This document shows, piece by piece, positions 41,401 through 53,400 of a stretch of 64,000 nt of DNA. The translations under genes were made by a program, and so were the position numbers. A model generated the notes under the pieces. The model was not told the DNA's origin and made no database searches. It saw only the letters and a list, made by a program, of their open reading frames with translations. How positions within the stretch are numbered: the stretch's first letter is position 1; each line of letters starts with the position of its first letter. The DNA is from Phragmites australis (taxonomy: Eukaryota > Streptophyta > Magnoliopsida > Poales > Poaceae): NCBI RefSeq assembly GCF_958298935.1, contig NC_084933.1:1533001-1597000 (forward strand), read 5' to 3'.

Positions 41401-44400
41401 TGCTTGGTGAGCTCACGCTTCACCGGATTCTAAACAATACTTATAGTACTTGTACTGTCTGAGTAAATAGGAGTAGATGCAATAGAAGAAACACCAAATT
41501 ATCAAGTAACCATCATAACAAGTGAGCTCCGCTGTCAACAATGACATAGGTCGCAACTCAGCCTCTGCACTAAAACGAGAAAATGTGGTCTGCTTTTTAG
41601 TCTTCCCAGCAATGGGAGAACCACCAAGAAAAACACAGTAGGCAGAAATAGACCAGCGATCAGAAGGTTCACTGGCACAAGTAGTATCAGAATTAGCACG
41701 AAATTGTAACGAACTGAAGTGTGAAAAAAAAGACGACAAGAAATAATCACACGAAGATAGCGCGAAACATGCAAGAGATGACTATAGTGGAGCTGAGTAG
41801 AAGCAGAAACAAAATAACTGAGAGTATGCACTACATGAGAAATATCAGGACGAGTGACACCAAGGTAAACAAGACTCCTAACTAGATGACGGTAGCAGGT
41901 GGGATCCACAAGAAGCTCACCATAAGTGGACCGAAGCTGAAGATTAAGCTCAATGAGAGTCTCAACAGTGCACAACAGTGAGAGAAGCACGATGAAGATT
42001 CTGAATATACTTCTCTTGGGACATAAATAAGCCCTCAAAAGTAGAACAAATCTCAATCCCCAGAAAGTAGCGAAGAGGACCAAGATTGGTCATAAGAAAC
42101 TGCTCATTGAGATGAGCCTTCACAAAAGCAATATACTCGGAATCATCTATTGTAATAATTATGTCATCAACATCCAAGAGAAAAAGAGTCCGACCACGAG
42201 AGAAAGTGTGAACAAAGAGCGCAAGATCATGAGTGCTAGCATAAAACCCAGTGGCAATGATCACAGAAGAAAATTGCTCAAACCAAGCTCAAGGGGCTTG
42301 CTCAAGATCATAGAGAGAGCGACGAAGACGATAAACCATACCCTCAGGAACAGAATACCCTGGCGGTGGGTGCATATAGACCTCCTCATACAACTCACCA
42401 TTAAGAAATGCATTCTTGACATCAAGCTGGGAAATAGACCACTGACGCACAGAAGCAACTGCAAGAAGAGTGCGCTCAGTGGTCATGTGGACTACCGGAG
42501 AAAAAATCCCGTTATAGTCGCAACCATTCTCCTGCTGAAAACCACGAGCGACAAGACGAGTCTTATAGCTCTCAAGAGAACCAATAGAGCGGGTCTTGAC
42601 CTTGTAGACCCATTTGCACGTGATAGGACAAACATGTGAGGAACAAGATCCCACGTGCGGGTGCGCTTAAGAGCAACAAGCTCCTCAGCCATCGCATACT
42701 GCCATTCCTGATGAACAACCACATCACAGTAAGACAGTTTAACAGGAATAGCACCAGCAACACCAAAGCGATCAAGAGGTCGAATCGAATAGCAATCACA
42801 AAGAGAATAGCGAGGAGAAGATGAAGGAACTAAATCGTCGGAAGTAGATGGCTCATCAGAAGGTGACAACAGCAGGATGTGAGATAGCATGAGAACGAGT
42901 GTAGTGGAAAGGAAAAAGGCAATAAAACCATAAGAATGTGGATCATGTGACGTGGAGGCCAAAGGCGTGGAAGGCACAGCAGGAGAAGGCACCAACAGTG
43001 CCTGGGGAAGAGAATATGAAACAGGAACAGGTGTGGCAGGAAAAGTGAGAAAGGAGCGAGGCTCGACCAAGGATGCTGAAGAAGTGGAAGAAGAGGTACT
43101 AGGATAGAAGGGATGACTCGTCAAAAGTAACATCCCAAGAAATACGCATCCGGCGAGCAGCAGGGTCCCAGCACCTACAACCTTTATACTCAACACTGTA
43201 ACCAAGAAAGACACACTAAACAGATTGAGCAGTCAGTTTGGAACGATCATGGGAAGTGAGAAGAACGTAATAAACACAGCCAAAAAGAGTAGTCAGGAAG
43301 GCGTCCACATAGATGCTCAAAAGGAATCCCACCCTTAAGAGCAGATGAGGGTTGGATATTGACTAAGTATGTGGCAGTGAAGATCACCTCAGCCCAAAAA
43401 TGAGGTGGAACATAAGAGGCAAGCATAATCGGGCGGTAATGAGTGAGTCGGGCGGCGCGCAGGGTCTAGCGTCAGACGGTTGTGGGCAACCCGAGCAGAA
43501 CCGACGGTGATGGGCGAGCCGAGCAACACGTCAGGGCTGACGACAGGCAGACAAGGAGCACGGCGGCGGCGGCTGGCAAGGTAGAAGATGATGGGAGCCG
43601 GTAGATTGCGACCAGCAGTCGAAGAAATGGCAAACGGCGGCGAACACGTAGGCGCGCGTGACGTGGAGACGGCAACGAACGGTGAACAATACCCCACCGA
43701 TCGAACCTACAATACCGTCGAGAGAAATCTATAGGGAAGAGTAGCCGATGGTGAAGAGGAAAGAAAAAAAATCTATGGTTTAAGGACAAGTTGTTGCGTT
43801 ATGGAGAAGACCTAGCTCTGATACCATGTTAGAAATAACAAATTATATTCACTAAAGGCTATAACCTAGTATATATATACATATATAAGTGACAATATGT
43901 AAAGAACCCATTATAACATGGGGATATTCCACAAAGACGATATATATATGTAACATGTATAACAAATAGAGGCTACCTCAAATAAAAAAAATAAAATTAT
44001 CACTTACATAATGGAAGATATAGCAAAGACACTCAGGCATAAAGCGAACATTAGAAGCTTCACCCCAAATCAACAAATACAACCCTATGTAAAGAATCTC
44101 TGGTTGCTGCGTGGAGCAGCCATGTGGAATTCTGTAATGTGAAAAAACAATTCGGTTAACAAGGTTGAAGACTTTGAGCACCAGATGTGCAAAAAACCTG
44201 TTACATTACTTGATGTTTGACTCCAACTGTAGATATTGGCACCAAGAGATGTAATTTTGGAAAATTTTCCTAGTCAAGGATGTCACGATATCACTATGTA
44301 TCTGCAAGTCACATTAGAAGTCCATGAATCAGTTTGTGATCACACATTTATTGGAGCTCAAAATCATGCGCAAAGGAAGTTGAATTCATTCAAGTTTAGT

Positions 44401-47400
44401 GACATAAAAGGAAGTTTTAGAGAGGATCTACCACGTGATTCTGTATTTCACTTCTGCGGGTATTACCCCCTTTTCTCATATCAATATTTGCAAGTAGCAA
44501 AATCAAATGCTCCTTCTGATTCTCCACATTACTTTTCTGCAGTAATTAAACAAAACATAGATTTAAATGCTAAACAAATAACACCATAATCATAACTACT
44601 TTAGAACTAGAGCATGGTAGAGACTAAGAAAACAAATTTCCCAAGCAAATTTGCTTTGAATATAGTCGTGAAAAATGAGAAATATTGAGCACCGGTATTA
44701 GCCCTCCAACAGTAGTTCATGTAGGTTGTGCTGGTTCTCTTTGATGGACGTGGACTAGGATGAAATTTGAGATATAGCAAAATTTAAGATATAGAACATT
44801 AATCTGAAGTCTCGAACTATTTCGGATAACGTAGAGTGTTTTGAGGTGAGTATATAACATTAAGGGCATGTTTGGTTCCTTACCTAAGGTTGCCATGCCT
44901 AAGGTTAGGCGTGCCACAAGCTCTTAGGCAAGTATTTCGTTGTTTACTAAGCTTATGCTGCCAAAGTTTCTTTGGCAAACCTGGAAGCGCTTGCCACAAT
45001 CATTATCGCCACAAGTGCGACAGGGCAAAAGAGCACCGCACTTCTTTGGCTCACCACAGCTCCAAATATTCTTTCCTCTTGCTTAAATCACTGTCTCCAT
45101 GGCTTGGAGAGTTCCTTTAGGTTGTCTCTCCACGCAGTAGGGCCATGCGCGAACCGGCGGCATGCATGCTTGTGGTCGCTGCTACAGGGTACGGTGCACG
45201 CACTGGGGCAGCGCAGTCCTCGCTGTGGCGGCTAGTGCCAAGTTGCAGGGATCCCGAGAGACCCTTTTTTAGAGATTCAGCCGGGGGGATGATCCTGAGT
45301 ATGTTCGTCGGAGAAATAAATAGGAGTGAATGCAACTGCCGGTGGTGGTGGAATGACCTAGTGCGAAAAGAAGTAAATGCACCGGAATTTAGACAGGTTC
45401 GGGCCGCGCGCGGGCGTAACACCCTACTCCTGTATGGATACTATAAATGCCCTGAGGAAGTCCCTCAAGGATGTTGCTGGTTACAAGAATGTTGGTCTAT
45501 CCTAGAGCCTGGGGCTCTCTGTTCTTCGGCCTGTCTCGTGCTGCTCACTTCTCGGCCGTGTTTCTCTCGTGCTGTGTTCTTGTCTATGCTTGTACGTCCT
45601 CTCTTTTTTCCATACCCTTTCCGGGTGCATTCAGCTGCTTTCTTCTGTGCCGTCGGCTGCTCTAAATACCCGCCGGCAGCAACGTGCCCCGAACGGGAGA
45701 GAGGGGGCGCGAGTTCCGAGACACCATAAATAGAAAGGGCGTCATCATTTCCTCTGGGCGAAGTGACCAGGGGTGGAAAATGCGGCACACGCCCGGTCAT
45801 CCATCACCATAAATGGCCTGACAACGGACGCCATGGAGAGGGCCCACCGGACAGCCGCAGAGCGGCTCGGTGTGCCCTCCCTGTCTTGTTCCCCTGCCAC
45901 AGCAGCGCGGCAGACGGAACGCCTCGGCCTTCACGACGTTATCCTGAGACAGGCCGGATGGCACGGGACGGGACCCGTGCAATTAATAACCCCACGCCTC
46001 TCTGCCAGAACGTGGCAGGAACTAACGCTAAGCGCGGCAGGAGCAGTTGGAGGTGAGCTGCCTCGGGCCTTTGACTGGCTGACACCTCATCGGTGGGCCT
46101 CTCGGGGGCCTCTGCCAGGGGGCTTTCTGGGTCGTCGGGGTACCGAGAGCTCGGGGTACTGTTCATCTCCCCGAGCACTCTCTCCCGAGAATGCCCTTTC
46201 TTGTCCTCGGGGGACCGAGTGCTCGGGGGTACTGTATGCAGCCCCGAGCACTCTCTCCCGGAACTTTCTTCGGGGAATCCTCGGGATACTTGGGTGCCCA
46301 GGGGCCACCGCTGACAGCCCCTGGCACACTTCTTCCGGTGCTTAGCTCTCCTGATCGTCGGGGAACTAGGGTGCTCGGGGGTCACCGTACACCTTCCCGA
46401 GCACTTTCTTCCCGGTACTTAGATTTCGTGGATCATCGGGGAACTGGGGTACTCGGGGGCCACCGACTGCGGCCCCGAACGCCCTCTCCCGGGACTTGAT
46501 CTTTTCTCACCTTACGGGAGAGACTCCGCAGGATGGCGCCATGTGGCGGATGGCTGACCTGGCCTCAGGATTCGGGGACCCCCAGTTCCTGATACACCGA
46601 CAATATACAACCAAGAATACCAAATGTTTGTGTAAGGCCCCAGAGAGTCTTTGGATGCAATGTTTGCTCGCTTTGATGAGATTGTTAGCAATCTTCGATC
46701 AACTGGTGTTTTGCCCTATTCTGACCACGAGAAAGCGATCAAGCTTCTCTATGCTCTTGACTGTAGCATATGGGAAGTGAAGATCTCGAGCATTGAAGAG
46801 TCTCCAAGTTACGACACGTTGACTTGTGATGAGCTCTTCAGCAAGCTCAAGTCCACCGAGATAGCCAAGGTGGCTCGAATCGGTCTCGGAAACCCCCTGT
46901 CTCGAAACATGGCGTCGGTTTCTGGATCTGGTGGTGGCAATCAGTCTGCAACTGGCTTTTCTTGTGCTAACACTTCATCGAGTGGATTTGCTTTGTCTTC
47001 CTTGGTTTCTGTTACAGAGGAGCAGGTGGACGCGCTGGATGATGAGGACCTTGCGCCGATTGTGAAGAAGTTCACCCGTTTCTACAACAACCGCAGAGAC
47101 CGGAGGAGGGGTGGTTCTCGTGCCTGCTTTGAGTGTGGTGACACTACCCACTTCAAGGCGGACTGCTGCAAGCTCAAGAAGAGGGAGGACGGTGACCACG
47201 ACTACAACAAGCACAAGAAGAAGAATAAGAAGCCCTTCTTCAAGAAGAACCGCGATAAGATGGCCAAGAAGGGGGCCAAGGTGGCTTCTAGGGCGTTTGT
47301 GGCAGCTCTCAACGACATCGACACTTCTTCTAGCGAGGAGGATAGCTCGGAGGAGGATGAACCACAAGCAAAGAACAAGAAGAAGGTCAGATGTTGAGGA

Positions 47401-50400
47401 GTGTGAGAGTTGCCTGATTGTCATGGCTGAACTTGCTGAGCTTCGTAATGTGCATACTCAAGTCGCCAGTCGGCTTGAGAGTGCCGAGAAGAAGCTCCTT
47501 GAGGAGGAGTCTAGGTCTACTCTCTTAGATGCTTGTATAAATTGCCCTTTGCTTCCAAATGATGTTGATCTGAAAGACAAGCGCCTAAAGGAGCTAGAGT
47601 CTAGATTAGAGAGTGCTGGGAGTTCTAAGGATGTGCAGCCGAATTGTTACACCTGCACCATCTTTCAAGACAAACTCAGCTGGGTTAGAGGGCAAGTTCA
47701 AAAGATTCTGACTGAGAATGAGTATCTCCTTTCTCTGGTGGAGAAGTGTCCAGAGGGCAAAGGGAAAATGAATTTGATCTGAGCCAAGACCAAGATGTGT
47801 TCTGACAAGGCAGGTTTAGCTCTTGGTTGGGTTTTGAGAGAGTGGCTTACAATGGAGAGAGTAAGACTGTGTTCACCACACCTACTACCCTAGATGCTGA
47901 GAAGTCCAAAATCAATACCACACCACAACCCATCAAAAAACCAATTCCACAACCCACAAAGAAGAAGCCCGCACCACAACCCAAGAGAGCTCCACAACCC
48001 AAGATGAGAGGGCCTGTAAGAGAGCCCCGAGTGACCGACAATCGAGTTTCTAAGAGACGCTACCACTGCACCTACTGCCTGAGAGATGGTCACTTGGTTG
48101 GGTTTTATTTTTGCCGTAGGAGAGATGAGCGGCGTGAGTGGGAATGGAGCACCCGGGACATGTACCGCTCCTCTGTTGGTGTACATGAGTCTTTTTCTCA
48201 CTTTCACTCATGAGTCCCTAGCGTTTTTCAGTCTTTTCCTAAAGGTGTTGCCCGGCGTGGATTTTACCATGACTAATATAGTTTTGGTCCACGTGTAAGA
48301 GGCTTTGAGTCCCAGCGCTTTGACGGACCACGTTTTCCCCATCGTGGTACTCACCCCTAGCGTGTTAGTGTTGAGTTACCTACTGTTTCTGCTTCAGGGC
48401 GGATAACCCAGTACTAGATTCCTAGGAGGTTTTTGACTAACCTCAGTACTAAGCCATCCACCTTCTATTCTTCTCATGTGTAAGAGGCAGGCGGAGCCCT
48501 GGAGAACAAGTGGCTCATCAACTCCGGTTGTTCGCGCCACATGATCGGAGATTCATCATGGTTCTCCAGTCTTACCCTCGTGAAGCGACACGAGTACATC
48601 ACATTCGGGGATGATCGGAAAGGAAGGGTGAAAGCTAAAGGTATGATAAAGGTGAATGAGAGTTTCACTCTTAAAGATGTGGCTTTGGTGGAGTATCTGG
48701 GATACAATCTTCTCTCTGTATCTCAGTTGCTAGATGAAGACTTGGAAGTGCGTTTCAAACGCAATACTTCTCGAGTTCTTGATTCTTCTGGCGCTTTGAT
48801 TTGCAAGATTTTTTGAGTTGGGAGAGTTTTTGGAGCTGATTTTTTGAGTCTTCTAGTTCTTCTCGGTGTTTACTTGCTCAACCTTCTTCTGAGCTTTGGA
48901 TGTGACATAGGAGACTAGGGCATATGAGTTTTGATTTGCTTACTCGTTTAAGTGCCCTAGGCTTGATCTGAGGATTACCCAAGCTCAAGTTTGAGAAGAA
49001 CCTTGTGTGTGCTCCTTGTCGGCATGGCAAGATGGTTGCCGCTCCTCACCCACCAGTCAATCTGGTGATGACTGAACGACCGGAAGAACTTCTCTATATG
49101 GACATTGTTGGTCCTTCTCGGGTTCGTTCGGCGGGTGGGAAGTGGTATGTTCTTGTCATTGTTAATGATTTCTCTCGCTACTCTTGGGTCTTCTTTTTTT
49201 GAGCAAGGATGAAGTGTTTTCACACTTTCGAAGCTTAGCTTTGAGATTGTTCACAGATTTCCTGGTGCATTGAAAGCAATTCGCAATGATAATGGCACTG
49301 AGTTCAAGAACTATCTCTTTGATGCTTTCTTCCTTGAACATGGCATTGAACATCAATTCTTTGCCCCACGTGTTCCTCAGCAGAATGACGTGGTTGAGAG
49401 AAAGAACAGGACTTTGGTGGAGATGGCTAGGACGATGGTCGATGAGCATAGGACTCTCAGGAAATTTTGGGCTGAGGCCATTAGCACAGCGTGCTACATC
49501 TCTAATCGGATTTTCTTACGCTCGATCTTAAATTTGACTTCTTATGAGTTGCGCTTTGGGAGAAAGCCGAAGGTTTCACATTTAAGAGTTTCCGGTTGTT
49601 GTTGCTTCATCCTAAAGTGTGACAATCTTGACAAGTTTGAGTCGCGTTATTCCGATGGTATTTTCTTAGGGTATTCTCTTCATGGTCATTCTTACAGGGT
49701 TTATAATCTTAACACTAACACCATCATGGAATCCTGTTATGTGACTTTTGATGAATCAACCCCCTGTGCTAATTCTGCCTTTGAGTATGCAAGTGATCAG
49801 GAGATGAGCGAGAGCATCTTTGTAGATGGCGATCTTCCAGCTTTCGGATGACGAGGATGATCCACTACTTCCCTCGACCACACCTGCTCCAGGGCTTGCT
49901 CCTGCTTCTTCTACTCCAGCAGAGGGTCCTGCAGCCTCTACTTCCACTTCGGCTGCTCTCGAGCCTGCACCCGCACAGGTTGAGAGGGAGTTCACCTCTA
50001 GGCATGAGGCCCCTCAACACATTCAGCGGCGACACCCTCCACACATGATGACGACACCCTCCACACTTGATGATCGGAGATCTTGAGAAGAGGGTAGTGA
50101 GGTCCAAGTTTACTTCTAATGCTCATTTTACTGATTCTGCATTCGTTGCTTCTTTTGAGCCCAATGATGTTGGACATGCTTTATCTGATTCGAGTTGGGT
50201 CAATGCCATGCATGAAGAGCTTGAAAACTTTGAGAGAAACCAAGTCTGGGTCCTTGTAGAGCCACCCCTAATGTTCACACCATAGGCACCAAATGGGTTT
50301 TCAAAAACAAACAGGGGGAGGATGGGTCTGTAGTGAGAAACAAGGCTAGACTAGTAGCTCAGGGTTTCACTCAGGTAGAGGGGATAGACTTTAGAGAAAC

Positions 50401-53400
50401 CTTTGCACTAGTAGCTAGACTAGAAGCCATTAGAATCCTTCTTGCATTTGCGGCATCCCGAGGTTTTAAGTTGTATCAAATGGATGTTAAGAGTGCTTTT
50501 CTAAATGACTTCATAGAGGAAGAGGTCTATATCAAGCAACCCCCAGGCTTTGAGCACCGCAAATACCCACATAGAGTATACAAGCTTCAGAAAGCTTTGT
50601 ATGGGCTTAAGCAAGCACCTAGAGCTTGGTATGATAGGCTTAGGTCTTTCTTATTAGGGCATGGGTATGTGATGGAATCAGCTGATAAAACTTTGTTCAC
50701 TCTTAGGCATGGCAATGATTTCTTATTTGTCCAGATTTACGTGAATGATATCATTTTTTGTGGCTCTTCTAATGCACTTGTGGCCAAGTTTGCAGAAACT
50801 ATGAGTAGGGAATTCGAGATGTCGATGATGGGTAAGCTCAACTTCTTCCTTGGGCTGCAAATTAAGCAATGCAAGCAAGGTACATTCGTCCACCAGACGA
50901 AGTACACCAAGGATTTACTGAAGAAGTTCGACATGAGCGATGCAAAGCCATTGGCGTCACCGATGGCTACCTCAACAGTGCTTGATCCGGATGAAGATGG
51001 TGAGGAGGTGGACCAGCGGAAGTACAGGAGCATGATTGGCTCCCTTCTGTACCTGACGGCGACAAGATCCGACATCCACTTCGCCGTCTGCTTGTGTGCT
51101 CGCTTCCAGGCTTTACCGATGACGTCTCACCGCCAAGCGGTGAAGCGCATTCTAAGGTATCTCAAGCACACTCTCAAGTTTGGGCTTTGGTTTTCTGTTT
51201 CCTCTTCGCTTTCTCTTCGAGGTTTTTCGGATGAGAATTTTGCTGGTTGTAGAATTGACAGGAAGAGTACCTCTGGTACTTGTCATTTCTTGGGTACTTC
51301 TCTTGTGTGTTGATCTTCTCGCAAGCAGTCTAGCGTTGCGCAGTCTACTGCTGAAGTTGAATATGTAGCTGCTGCTAGCTGTTGGTCACAGATTTTGTGG
51401 ATGGTTGCTACCTTGAGGGATTTTGGGTTAAATTTTAAGAGTGTGCCACTTTTGTGTGACAACACCAGTGCTATAAGCTTAGCCAATAACCCAGTTCAAC
51501 ACTCCAGAACCATACACATAAATGTGAGGGAACAACAACTGGAAACGGTTGCTAATACCCCGTAGGCTGAGGAGCAAAAGGAGAAATCCGCCCAAGGAGG
51601 GGCCCTATTGATTAGGAATCTCGATCAGAAACCACCAGGCCATGTCTCCCGATTTCCACTTTCTGAGAAACCATAATGAGAAGAGAGACATTGAGTTGAG
51701 CTACATAGATACCCGACACTAGCTAGCCGATATCTTTACCAAGCCTCTAGATGCAACAAAGTTTGCCTTTCTGAGGGAAGAGCTTGGTGTGTCATCCCTA
51801 TGGCATTGTGTGAGGGGGAGTTGCCTTTGTACATACCCTATCTTACTTTTATTGCATTTGGATTGCATAGCATTTTGTAATATAATCATGTTAGCAAGCT
51901 TCACTTATATGTTCTTTGTATTTTCTTGTACTAGTTGTGAATTTGTGCTAAGTGTAGTGGATATATAATAATTTATGCAAACTTAGTCTCTTACTGAAAC
52001 ATGGCATAAAATCTGTTGAGCAAACTTGTCTTTTCTAAAGAATAAACTTGAAATATGAACATGATCTCTTGTCACCCTTGAGTATTTGATTTAGCTTAAT
52101 CAGTTCTTAAATTAGGGCTAGTTCTGTGAAAAGCTTGTGCTAGGCGGCTTTGTTCAGTTCAGCAAATTGGAGGTCTTTGACCTTTGTCTATGTAAATATT
52201 TAGCCCATGATTAACCCTTGGGAGAGCATATACTCTTTTGTGTCGCAAAGGCATAACTTGTTTTGGTTTTGTGAAAAATTGCACAAAATTGCACATTTTG
52301 AAATTCTATGTTGAGTTAATAAAATGAATAATCAAGTTTTGAGCTAAAATTGAATCCAATACGGTGGCTTAAGGCTTCATATGGTTTGCCAAAGAAGTGA
52401 ACCTATGGTTGCTTAAAACTCACTTGAGGATAGTTAAATGATCAATGAGAAAGTTAACTTGTGCTTTTTAATGTGCTAAGAATATTTTTTTTTCATATTG
52501 TCAAACTAAGGCTTGGATTGTTATGTAGGTGTTTGTATAGCCTGTCGGGTTGAACTTGATTGCCTAGTTTGAACTTGACATAACACTAGTTTCTCTAATC
52601 TTTGCACTGATCATGAAACTGTGGATGCTTTTATGGTGACATCTTTTGGATAATTAAACAACATGATCAAAACTTGTTTTACTCCCGATGCTTGTGTCAT
52701 GAACTCTCTTCGAGACTTTGTACGCCTTTGAGTTATATTGTTTACTTATCATAGTTCTTTGACATCTCTAGTTCTTACAAGTGCTTTGTGATCTATATGT
52801 GAAACTTTGTATTTCTTGCATTTTATTTGCACATCTTTTGCATAGTTTGTTATCCTTGATGTTTTCATTGCCAAAGGGGAAGAAAATATGCCTAAAAGAT
52901 ATTATGCTCAAATATTCAACAAGAGATGTGTTTTGGGTTTTTGAGTTTTTCTTGCTTTTTTGAGGTTTTTTTGGCCGTGTTAACCGCTCTTAGGGCTTTT
53001 ACAACCTTTCTTATGCCAAGTGATATATTTTGCTCTTTTTCGAGTTTTTGTTCACTTGGATGAGCTTATCTTGTTTTAATTTCTTCAAACCAAAATCTTT
53101 GTGCTTTGAGAGTTGTCAATGCACTCATCAAGGGGGAGATTAAGAAACCAAGTCGTAATGTGCATTGGTTTTCTTGTTATGAGTGATTGATATTGGCATT
53201 TATTTGGTTTGATAATCTTCGGTTTTGCATGAGCTTTGATATGATTCGAATTGATTTGAGATTTCATTTGAGCATATTGATTATGGACTACTTGGAATTG
53301 GAGTTAGAGATATATGTTTGCTTGTCTCATGGTGTGTGATGGATGCAACTTGGCGATCGACGGCGGGATAACCGGGGCCAAGCGGAGTGCTTGCTGCCAG

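Larger units (their letters stand above)
41096..43955 (-). mobile_element. Internally deleted Copia (copy B) in intron 9
   Basis: Same family as the 5946-11075 element, with LTRs at 41096-41223 and 43827-43955 and the primer-binding site TGGTATCAGAGCTAGG at 43811-43826. At 2.86 kb it is about 2.3 kb shorter: gag, protease and most of integrase are missing, so the GC-rich leader (43440-43790) runs into the integrase end ([16 protein letters not shown] near 43400). The RT is well kept. The element is in the same orientation as the host gene. Flanks AGGAT and TGTAT do not match. Confidence 0.9.

Noticed and set aside
44236..44589. 117-codon plus-strand ORF
   Set aside because: Antisense shadow of callose synthase exons 7 and 8.
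45145..46499. Long ORFs on both strands
   Set aside because: GC-rich LTR-like sequence with tandem hairpin repeats. No domain in any frame.
51528..51618. 16S rRNA gene
   Set aside because: Only about 75-90 bp of plastid-like sequence with decay-type differences, inside a dead retrotransposon.
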